Assembly: GCA_022565745.1 (NCBI GenBank)
Contig: JAIUMB010000105.1
Span: 1-8,097 of the forward strand
Length of the DNA: 8,097 bases
Origin: Cryomorphaceae bacterium
GTDB lineage: Bacteria > Bacteroidota > Bacteroidia > Flavobacteriales > Schleiferiaceae
Direction: 5' to 3'
This document shows, in pieces, positions 1 through 4,452 of the stretch. Below the pieces are notes generated by a model. It was not told where the DNA came from. It made no database searches and saw only the letters and a list, made by a program, of their open reading frames with translations. Made by a program: the position numbers and the translations under genes. Each line of letters begins with the position of its first letter. Position 1 is the stretch's first letter.

Positions 1-26
1 GGTCGGAGGTCTGGTTGTACGGATGG
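1..26 (+). repeat. Direct repeat A, copy 1
   Basis: This stretch starts ggtcggaggtct and ends acggatgg. It recurs at 179-205 with the same ends and a few internal changes, in the same orientation. Because it sits at the window edge, the true left boundary of the unit is not visible. Confidence 0.5.
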
Positions 27-39
27 CGGTATCGGCGGA

Positions 40-74
40 TTCGTTTTTTTATTGGCCGGTAGATTGAAACGGTC
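40..74 (+). repeat. Direct repeat B, copy 1
   Basis: A T-rich stretch followed by attggcc, two variable bases, then tagattgaaacggtc. It recurs at 142-175, differing by a single-T length change, one T/C change and the two variable bases (gg here, aa there). This is the best-conserved direct repeat in the region. Confidence 0.75.
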
Positions 75-97
75 GTGGATGAGTTGCGCGGGGTGGC

Positions 98-120
98 TCG
101 GTAGCACGGGAGCGGGGTTT
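98..120 (+). repeat. GC-rich inverted repeat, left arm
   Basis: The core agcacgggagcggggttt corresponds to the reverse complement of 363-384 (agcacgggggcggggttt within it). The two arms lie about 245 bp apart and are not part of one simple hairpin, so they are better read as oppositely oriented copies of one repeat. The similarity weakens beyond base 120 but seems to continue to about 139. Confidence 0.5.
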
Positions 121-141
121 ACTTATGGCAGTATAGGCGCG

Positions 142-175
142 TTCGTCTTTTATTGGCCAATAGATTGAAACGGTC
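142..175 (+). repeat. Direct repeat B, copy 2
   Basis: Second copy of the 40-74 element, ending in tagattgaaacggtc. It is followed within a few bases by repeat A copy 2 (179-205). The B-then-A order suggests that the copy of A at 1-26 may also follow a B unit lying just outside the window. Confidence 0.75.
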
Positions 176-178
176 TGA

Positions 179-205
179 GGTCGGGGGTCTGAGGTAGACG
201 GATGG
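179..205 (+). repeat. Direct repeat A, copy 2
   Basis: Matches 1-26 in its beginning (ggtcgg, ggtct) and its end (acggatgg), with one base of extra length. It lies directly downstream of repeat B copy 2. Confidence 0.5.
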
Positions 206-208
206 TAA

Positions 209-224
209 TGCTACGCACGCATGG
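209..224 (+). repeat. tgct-acgcacgcatgg element, forward copy
   Basis: Read as its reverse complement, this stretch matches 428-444, differing by one indel and one base. A shorter related stretch ending in acgcatgg lies at 230-242. It belongs to the same inverted-repeat mosaic as its neighbours. Confidence 0.45.
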
Positions 225-240
225 AGTACTGCGTACGCAT

Positions 241-264
241 GGTTTGCGAATGTATATAAAGGCC
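241..264 (+). repeat. 25-bp repeat family, forward copy
   Basis: Starts ggtttgcgaatg and ends aaaggcc. It is 16 of 20 matched, ungapped from the aaaggcc end, to the reverse complement of 272-296, and similar to the reverse complement of 344-368. A looser fourth member in forward orientation may lie at 116-139. Copies in opposite orientation explain the hairpin at 258-278. Confidence 0.6.
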
Positions 265-278
265 AAATATTGGCCTTT
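258..278. repeat. Perfect 9-bp hairpin with 3-nt loop
   Basis: Left arm aaaggccaa (258-266), loop ata (267-269), right arm ttggccttt (270-278). Weaker complementarity extends outward to about 241 and 296. Neither side is followed by a T-run on its own strand, so it does not look like an intrinsic terminator. It may be a cruciform-forming site or just the junction of two oppositely oriented repeat copies. Confidence 0.7.
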
Positions 279-296
279 ACATGCATCCGTAAAACC
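272..296 (-). repeat. 25-bp repeat family, reverse copy 1
   Basis: In reverse complement it starts ggttttacggatgcatg and ends aaaggcc. With flanking bases (264-296) it aligns without gaps to 336-368 at 28 of 33 positions, counted by eye. The two copies are offset by 72 bp. Confidence 0.65.
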
Positions 297-343
297 AAAC
301 CTCCAAACAGATACAATCCTAAGGCTATTATAAATCGAATATT

Positions 344-368
344 GGCGTGTATATGCATTCGTAAAACC
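344..368 (-). repeat. 25-bp repeat family, reverse copy 2
   Basis: In reverse complement it starts ggttttacgaatgcatata. It is a direct repeat of 272-296 and an inverted relative of 241-264. It runs directly into the GC-rich arm at 363-384, so the two repeat types are adjacent here as they appear to be around 98-139 in the opposite orientation. Confidence 0.65.
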
Positions 369-384
369 CCGCCCCCGTGCTCCC
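363..384 (-). repeat. GC-rich inverted repeat, right arm
   Basis: Reverse-complement partner of 98-120 (core agcacggg plus gcggggttt). It is adjacent to the 25-bp family copy at 344-368. Confidence 0.5.
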
Positions 385-393
385 CTGCTTCCG

Positions 394-408
394 TGCGTGC
401 GTCAGCAC
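394..408 (+). repeat. Direct repeat tgcgtgcRtcagcac, copy 1
   Basis: A 15-bp stretch repeated at 431-445 with a single change (g to a at the eighth base). The spacing between copies is 37 bp. Its reverse complement relates to 209-224. Confidence 0.6.
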
Positions 409-430
409 CCCCTGCGCGCGTAGCGCCCCA

Positions 431-445
431 TGCGTGCATCAGCAC
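431..445 (+). repeat. Direct repeat tgcgtgcRtcagcac, copy 2
   Basis: Second copy of 394-408. Extended leftward to 428 it is the inverted partner of 209-224. Confidence 0.6.
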
Positions 446-565
446 ACCTGCGTCCTTAAACCTCACAAAACAACCATAAACGACTGTTTTACATGAATAT
501 TCAGACTCATTTCATGTTAGAGCAAAAAAAACGTAAAAATTACTCTGTTCTATCAATAAGTTGTC

Positions 566-573
566 TATTTTTG
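566..573 (+). promoter_or_regulatory. Candidate -7 promoter element for atpD-atpC (TATTTTTG)
   Basis: The site matches the Bacteroidota sigma-A-type consensus TAnnTTTG at every fixed position. No clear TTG is seen at the expected -33 distance, so the upstream half is weak. If used, transcription would start near 578-580, leaving a leader of about 40 nt. The bases before the atpD start are A-rich with no Shine-Dalgarno sequence, normal for this phylum. Confidence 0.45.
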
Positions 574-619
574 CAGCCAAATTAAACAGGCGTTTTAACA
601 CCCTAAAAGTTTCCTAAAC

Positions 620-2125
620 ATGTCTGATATCAAAGGAAAAATTTCCCAAATCATTGGTCCAGTAGTAGACGTAACATTCGATACTTCTGAGATTGATTTA
701 CCAAAAATTTACGAAGCACTAGAGATCGAACATAACGGTCAAAAGTTGGTGCTCGAAACACAACAGCACATAGGTGAAGATACCGTTCGTGCTGTTTCTA
801 TGGATTCAACCGATGGGCTCATGCGTGGACAGGAGGTTCGTGCGCTTGGTGCACCAATTGGTATGCCAGTAGGTGAAAACATCAAAGGTCGCTTGTTTAA
901 TGTAACAGGTACCGCTATTGATGGTATGAAGCAACTCGACAGCAATGAGAGACGATCCATCCACATGGCGCCGCCTAAGTATGAAGACCTTTCTACTTCA
1001 GAAGAAATATTATATACAGGTATCAAAGTTATCGACTTGATTGAGCCATATGCCAAAGGTGGTAAAATTGGTTTGTTTGGTGGTGCCGGTGTAGGTAAAA
1101 CCGTATTGATACAGGAGTTGATCAACAATATCGCTAAAGGCCATGGAGGTCTTTCGGTATTTGCCGGAGTAGGTGAGCGAACTCGTGAGGGTAACGACCT
1201 TTTACGCGAGATGATTGAAGCTAACATCATCAAGTACGGCGATAAGTTTAAAGAATCTATGGAAGAAGGTGGCTGGGACCTTTCTCTTATCGATGATAAA
1301 GAATTGCAAGAATCAAAAGCGACGTTCGTTTTTGGTCAGATGAATGAGCCTCCTGGAGCCCGTGCCCGTGTGGCGCTTTCCGGACTGTCATTGGCAGAGT
1401 ATTTCCGCGATGGCGACGGCGAAGGTCAGGGTCGTGACATTCTTTTCTTTATCGACAATATTTTCCGCTTTACACAAGCAGGTTCAGAGGTTTCGGCCCT
1501 TCTTGGTCGTATGCCATCGGCGGTAGGTTACCAACCTACGCTTGCCACAGAGATGGGGGCCATGCAAGAGCGTATTACGTCAACTAAGCGTGGTTCGATT
1601 ACCTCCGTTCAGGCGGTTTACGTACCTGCGGATGACTTGACCGACCCGGCGCCTGCAACCACATTTGCTCACCTTGATGCCACCACGGTATTGAGCCGTA
1701 AAATTGCGGAGCTCGGTATTTACCCTGCGGTTGATCCTTTGGATTCTACTTCGCGTATTCTCAACCCTTCTATTGTTGGTGAGGCGCACTACAAGTGTGC
1801 ACAGCGCGTTAAAGAAACCCTTCAGCGTTATAAGGAACTTCAAGACATCATCGCCATTCTCGGTATGGATGAATTGAGCGAAGAGGATAAGCTAATCGTT
1901 TCTCGTGCACGTCGTGTTCAGCGTTTCTTGTCTCAGCCTTTCCACGTGGCTGAGCAGTTTACCGGATTAAAAGGGGTGCTTGTAAACATCGAGGACACCA
2001 TCAAAGGGTTCAACATGATTCTTGATGGTGAAGTCGATCAGTATCCTGAAGCGGCTTTTAACCTCAAAGGAACCATCGAAGAAGCCATTGAAGCTGGTGA
2101 GAAAATGCTCGCCGAAAACAAATAA
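620..2125 (+). CDS. atpD: F1F0 ATP synthase subunit beta
   Basis: Catalytic beta subunit of the F1 sector, which makes ATP from ADP and phosphate using ion flow through the membrane F0 part. The 501-residue product has the full family layout: an N-terminal beta-barrel, a nucleotide-binding domain and a C-terminal helical domain. Visible motifs are the Walker A P-loop GGAGVGKT (154-161, catalytic Lys160), GERTREGNDL just downstream, the Walker B strand ending in Asp279 (LFFIDN), the SALLGRMPSAVGYQPTL catalytic-interface segment, and DELSEED (417-423), the loop coupled to the rotating gamma subunit. The ATG at 620 gives the usual beta N-terminus. atpC follows after 23 nt and presumably shares its transcript. 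The other ATP synthase genes are not in the window; separation of atpD-atpC from the main atp cluster is known in Bacteroidota. Confidence 0.98.
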   Translation: MSDIKGKISQIIGPVVDVTFDTSEIDLPKIYEALEIEHNGQKLVLETQQHIGEDTVRAVSMDSTDGLMRGQEVRALGAPIGMPVGENIKGRLFNVTGTAIDGMKQLDSNERRSIHMAPPKYEDLSTSEEILYTGIKVIDLIEPYAKGGKIGLFGGAGVGKTVLIQELINNIAKGHGGLSVFAGVGERTREGNDLLREMIEANIIKYGDKFKESMEEGGWDLSLIDDKELQESKATFVFGQMNEPPGARARVALSGLSLAEYFRDGDGEGQGRDILFFIDNIFRFTQAGSEVSALLGRMPSAVGYQPTLATEMGAMQERITSTKRGSITSVQAVYVPADDLTDPAPATTFAHLDATTVLSRKIAELGIYPAVDPLDSTSRILNPSIVGEAHYKCAQRVKETLQRYKELQDIIAILGMDELSEEDKLIVSRARRVQRFLSQPFHVAEQFTGLKGVLVNIEDTIKGFNMILDGEVDQYPEAAFNLKGTIEEAIEAGEKMLAENK

Positions 2126-2148
2126 GAAACCGATTAATTGCAACGCTT

Positions 2149-2388
2149 ATGCAAGTAGATATCATTTCACCAGAAAAGCTGCTTTTTTCAGGAGAAGCAA
2201 CTTCCATTAAAATGCCAGGTGTAAACGGTGCCTTTCAGGTGTTGGAAAATCACGCACCAATGATTTCCACGCTTACTGCAGGTGTTGTTGAAATGGAACT
2301 GATACAGAAAAATGAGCGCAAAACTTTCGATATCAACGGAGGTGTTGTGGAAATTAGAAACAATAAGGTTTCTCTTCTGGCTGATTAG
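2149..2388 (+). CDS. atpC: F1F0 ATP synthase subunit epsilon (short form)
   Basis: Epsilon subunit of the F1 central stalk, which binds gamma and the c-ring and couples rotation to catalysis. The 79-residue product starts MQVDIISPEKLLFSGEA and carries the N-terminal beta-sandwich features, including the GVNGAFQVLENHAPMIS segment that corresponds to the family's G.FgvLpnHap motif. It ends right after the beta-sandwich (NNKVSLLAD), so the C-terminal two-helix domain of E. coli epsilon (about 139 residues), which inhibits ATP hydrolysis, is absent. Short forms of this kind are usual in Bacteroidota, so I read this as the natural length and not a truncation. The terminator at 2411 follows directly, making atpD-atpC a complete unit. 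Confidence 0.95.
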   Translation: MQVDIISPEKLLFSGEATSIKMPGVNGAFQVLENHAPMISTLTAGVVEMELIQKNERKTFDINGGVVEIRNNKVSLLAD

Positions 2389-2410
2389 TTCTTAAAAACT
2401 ACTTTTTTTT

Positions 2411-2448
2411 CGCCCGAACGCGCTTTTAATAGTCGTTCGGGCGTTTTT
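2411..2448 (+). terminator. Intrinsic terminator after atpC
   Basis: A perfect 10-bp GC-rich stem pairs cgcccgaacg (2411-2420) with cgttcgggcg (2434-2443) around a 13-nt loop, followed by ttttt and then gtttt. It lies 22 nt past the atpC stop and should end the atpD-atpC transcript. An eight-T run also precedes the stem (2403-2410), but no A-run is present there, so efficient termination from the opposite strand is not expected. Confidence 0.93.
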
Positions 2449-2704
2449 GTTTTATCGCTGATGTGCCCTTAATAGTGCATCTACCTCTTGGGGTAAGGCA
2501 TTAACGCATGGGGTTTAACACCTTCCTTACACCAAATGCCCAACGTAAAAACGTATGCGCTCTTGCGGCCATACTTGTGCCCAACCACCGACCCAGACTT
2601 TCTTTCCAATCTTTCTTAACACTCATTCCTAATCCCCCATAAACACTCATTCTTTAATCAATAATCAATAATCCAAAACCCTCTTGGTGGGAAAAGTTAT
2701 CAAC
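2449..2704. other. Intergenic spacer between terminator and dcw control region
   Basis: No gene is supported here. An imperfect hairpin is possible between 2488-2498 and 2525-2535 (10 of 11 pairs, 26-nt loop). The 11-mer aacactcattc occurs twice, at 2618-2628 and 2642-2652. The sequence becomes AT-rich towards the mraZ promoter. A single TGGGA at 2688-2692 resembles the E. coli-type MraZ half-site but stands alone. Confidence 0.5.
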
Positions 2705-2731
2705 AAAGTGGTGTAAAGTGGAACAAAGTGG
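2705..2731 (+). promoter_or_regulatory. MraZ box: three AAAGTGG repeats with 10-bp period
   Basis: AAAGTGG occurs perfectly at 2705-2711, 2715-2721 and 2725-2731, with 3-bp spacers tgt and aac. MraZ proteins bind arrays of short direct repeats with a 10-bp period just upstream of mraZ: TGGGN-type in E. coli and AAAGTG[T/G] with 3-bp spacers in Mollicutes. The array here matches the latter form. It occupies the region between the expected -33 and -7 positions and its last base touches the -7 element, so a bound MraZ ring should block polymerase. That MraZ represses its own operon here is inferred from position and from the known behaviour of the family. Confidence 0.88.
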
Positions 2732-2739
2732 TATATTTG
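2732..2739 (+). promoter_or_regulatory. -7 promoter element of the mraZ-led dcw operon (TATATTTG)
   Basis: Exact match to TAnnTTTG, directly adjoining the third MraZ box. There is no TTG at the usual -33 distance because that stretch is occupied by the AAAGTGG boxes. Predicted transcription start is around 2743-2746, giving a leader of only about 15-18 nt if translation starts at the TTG at 2761. Confidence 0.7.
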
Positions 2740-2760
2740 TTCCATTAAATCATTGCCGCT

Positions 2761-3243
2761 TTGTCACAAGTTAATCTCATAGGAGTTCATGAATGTAAGC
2801 CCGACGCCAAGTCGCGCATTGCCTTGCCTGCTGCACTTAAGCGGCAGTTGCAGCCCGTTGTAGCCGAAGGATTTGTGATCAAGCGCAGTGTTTTTCAATC
2901 TTGCTTAGAGCTCTATCCCATGAGCGAATGGAATGCTGTAATGGGAAAATTGAATCGTCTCAATCGTTTTGTAAAGAAGAATTCCGATTTCATCAGAATG
3001 TATACGGCCGGTGTTCGTGTTGTAGAAGTTGATGGCAGTGGTCGGGTTCTTATCCCTAAGGATTTAGCGGCATTTGCCGACATAGATAAGGAAATCATTC
3101 TCAGTGCATCAGGTGCGGTGATAGAGGTATGGAATAAAGAAAAGTATGAACAAGTCATCAACGACGCGTCGGTAGATTTTGGTGCGTTGGCTGAAGATGT
3201 GATGGGACAAATAGGGAACGATGAGCAAACCAGTATATCATAA
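2761..3243 (+). CDS. mraZ: Transcriptional regulator MraZ
   Basis: DNA-binding regulator of the division and cell-wall gene cluster. The 160-residue product has the two AbrB-like swapped-hairpin repeats of the family. The first carries D15-A-K-S-R19 followed by IALPAAL, the second D91-G-S-G-R95 followed by VLIPKDL. Both match the DxxxR DNA-contact motif, although the first has Ser where Gly is usual (DxKGR). The start is a TTG: an in-frame TAA at 2746-2748 limits extension, the first in-frame ATG (2920) would remove the first repeat, and 2761 places the conserved IGVHECK segment where MraZ N-termini normally begin. An ATT at 2752 is the only other non-canonical option. MraZ boxes lie just upstream. 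The 3' end overlaps rsmH by 23 nt. Confidence 0.94.
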   Translation: MSQVNLIGVHECKPDAKSRIALPAALKRQLQPVVAEGFVIKRSVFQSCLELYPMSEWNAVMGKLNRLNRFVKKNSDFIRMYTAGVRVVEVDGSGRVLIPKDLAAFADIDKEIILSASGAVIEVWNKEKYEQVINDASVDFGALAEDVMGQIGNDEQTSIS

Positions 3244-4129
3244 AGCGGTATTGCTGCATGAAGCCGTCGACGGATTAAATATCGACCCGGAGGGTGTTTA
3301 CGTTGACGTGACTTTTGGCGGTGGTGGTCACAGTCGAGAGATTCTCAACCGACTGGGCCCCAATGGTCGCTTATACGCCTTTGATCAAGACCCCGATGCG
3401 GCTGCCAATGTTCCCGATGATCGCCGCTTTACTTTGGTTCCCCAAAATTTTCGCCATCTACGCAGGGCCTTGCGCTTATATTCTGTGAAAAAGGTCAATG
3501 GTATTTTGGCTGACTTCGGGGTGTCTTCTCATCAATTTGACGTGCCAGAACGTGGCTTTTCTTTCAGATATGACGCCCCACTCGATATGCGCATGAACCC
3601 CAATGGGCCTTTGCATGCCGCAGCGGTGCTCAACGATTACGACGAAAGCGAATTGCAGCGCATTTTTTCGCGATATGGCGAACTGCCGCGCTCGGCGCAA
3701 TTGGCCAGAATCATAGGAGAAAAACGTGCAGTTTCGCCGCTCACTACCACCGGACAACTCGTGGACATCATCGAGGGGGTGTACGGATTCAAACAGCGTC
3801 AGTCAGCAAAAGCACAAGTGTTTCAGGCGTTGCGCATTGAAGTCAACGACGAGATGGGTGCCTTGGCTGAATTCCTCGAGCAACTGGCGGAAGTGCTTTT
3901 GCCTGAAGGAAGAATTGTATGTATCACTTACCACTCGTTGGAAGATCGTATGGTCAAACATCTTATACGCAGTGGAAATTTGGATGATGAGCCATTGCGC
4001 GATGATTTTGGAAAACGGTTATTGCCCTTTAAGGCAGTCAACCGAAAACCCATTGTACCCAGCGAAGAAGAAATTGAAGCAAATCCTCGTGCACGAAGTG
4101 CTAAAATGAGAATAGCAGAGTGTTTATGA
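3221..4129 (+). CDS. rsmH: 16S rRNA (cytosine1402-N4)-methyltransferase RsmH (MraW)
   Basis: Uses S-adenosylmethionine to methylate N4 of C1402 in the decoding centre of 16S rRNA. The 302-residue product shows the family signatures: VDVTFGGGGHSRE (SAM-binding loop, 28-40), FDQDPDA (54-60, ribose-binding acidic turn), LADFGVSSHQFD (96-107), RGFSFRYDAPLDMRM (111-125), the ALRIEVNDE segment and HSLEDR (238-243). Length and motif order are normal for the family. The ATG at 3221 gives MSKPVYHKAVLLHEAV, matching the usual short lead into the YH.PVLL motif, so the 23-nt overlap with mraZ appears real. The stop TGA is inside an ATGA overlap with the next gene, indicating translational coupling. Confidence 0.97.
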   Translation: MSKPVYHKAVLLHEAVDGLNIDPEGVYVDVTFGGGGHSREILNRLGPNGRLYAFDQDPDAAANVPDDRRFTLVPQNFRHLRRALRLYSVKKVNGILADFGVSSHQFDVPERGFSFRYDAPLDMRMNPNGPLHAAAVLNDYDESELQRIFSRYGELPRSAQLARIIGEKRAVSPLTTTGQLVDIIEGVYGFKQRQSAKAQVFQALRIEVNDEMGALAEFLEQLAEVLLPEGRIVCITYHSLEDRMVKHLIRSGNLDDEPLRDDFGKRLLPFKAVNRKPIVPSEEEIEANPRARSAKMRIAECL

Positions 4130-4452
4130 GTGAAAAGACCAAACATACCGCTGGTTCAATTTTGTCGGGCGAGTTTTTTCTCGACCCAAAATTCATTCGC
4201 TATTGGCCGATGATTATCTACGCAGCCTTTCTCGCCGGTATATCCATTTACAGTGGTCACCGTGTGGAGGTCAAGGTACACGAAATGGAAAGCATGCGTG
4301 CCGAGATGAAGGAACTAAACAGTCAGTATATAGATACCCGCAGTCGACTGATGAAGGAGAGCGCCCGCTCAAAAGTGGTGTTTAGAGCCTCTGCATTAGG
4401 GCTGATAGAAAGTTCAACACCGCCAAAAATTATTGTCAAAAAGGATGAGTGA
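4126..4452 (+). CDS. ftsL: FtsL-like cell division protein
   Basis: A 108-residue bitopic membrane protein. It has a short polar N-terminus, one membrane segment at about residues 27-43 (WPMIIYAAFLAGISIY), then a charged heptad-like stretch at about 47-80 (VHEMESMRAEMKELN) predicted to form a coiled coil in the periplasm. Size, topology and position between rsmH and ftsI are those of FtsL, which in better-studied bacteria joins FtsB and FtsQ to activate the septal wall synthase. Sequence conservation in this family is low, so the call rests on topology and context. The ATG at 4126 overlaps the rsmH stop as ATGA and is preferred over a GTG six bases upstream (4120). The 3' end overlaps ftsI by 8 nt. 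Confidence 0.85.
   Translation: MSEKTKHTAGSILSGEFFLDPKFIRYWPMIIYAAFLAGISIYSGHRVEVKVHEMESMRAEMKELNSQYIDTRSRLMKESARSKVVFRASALGLIESSTPPKIIVKKDE

Larger units (their letters stand above)
1..565. other. Gene-free repeat-rich intergenic region upstream of atpD
   Basis: No convincing gene is seen. Open frames exist on both strands between about 119 and 479, but they run through repeated DNA, have no recognisable domain, and their internal peptide repeats simply mirror the DNA repeats. Bases 1-450 are comparatively GC-rich and consist largely of short imperfect repeats in both orientations, listed separately. From about 455 the composition turns AT-rich, as expected for a promoter region. The window starts inside the repeats, so the upstream gene and the full extent of the repeat cluster are unknown. 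Confidence 0.7.

Noticed and set aside
1..205. CRISPR array
   Set aside because: Only two visible copies per repeat, with unequal spacing and indels within the repeats; no constant repeat-spacer rhythm.
241..296. Hairpin as an intrinsic terminator for an upstream gene
   Set aside because: No T-run follows the stem on either strand.
119..479. Open reading frames on both strands (119-466 minus, 270-479 plus)
   Set aside because: They lie across the repeat mosaic, overlap each other, show no domain, and their repeated peptides (for example two LRMH..ANI stretches on the minus strand) are translations of the DNA repeats.
491..517. Inverted repeat acatgaa / ttcatgt as an atpD operator
   Set aside because: Only 7-bp arms with a 13-nt gap, about 50 bp upstream of the -7 element, in AT-rich DNA where this is expected by chance.
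739..1233. Minus-strand open frame of 164 codons inside atpD
   Set aside because: Shadow of the strongly conserved atpD reading frame; no recognisable product.
2618..2652. Repeated 11-mer aacactcattc as a regulatory site
   Set aside because: Two copies in low-complexity AT-rich DNA, not matching any known site and away from the mraZ promoter.
3221..3243. 23-nt mraZ-rsmH overlap as a sign of a frameshift
   Set aside because: Both ends are intact: RsmH begins with its normal N-terminal motif and MraZ has its full two-repeat length, so the overlap is a genuine gene junction.
4433..4444. TTG at 4433 as the ftsI start
   Set aside because: An ATG follows at 4445 with the usual short overlap of dcw genes, and the extra residues are not part of any conserved domain.
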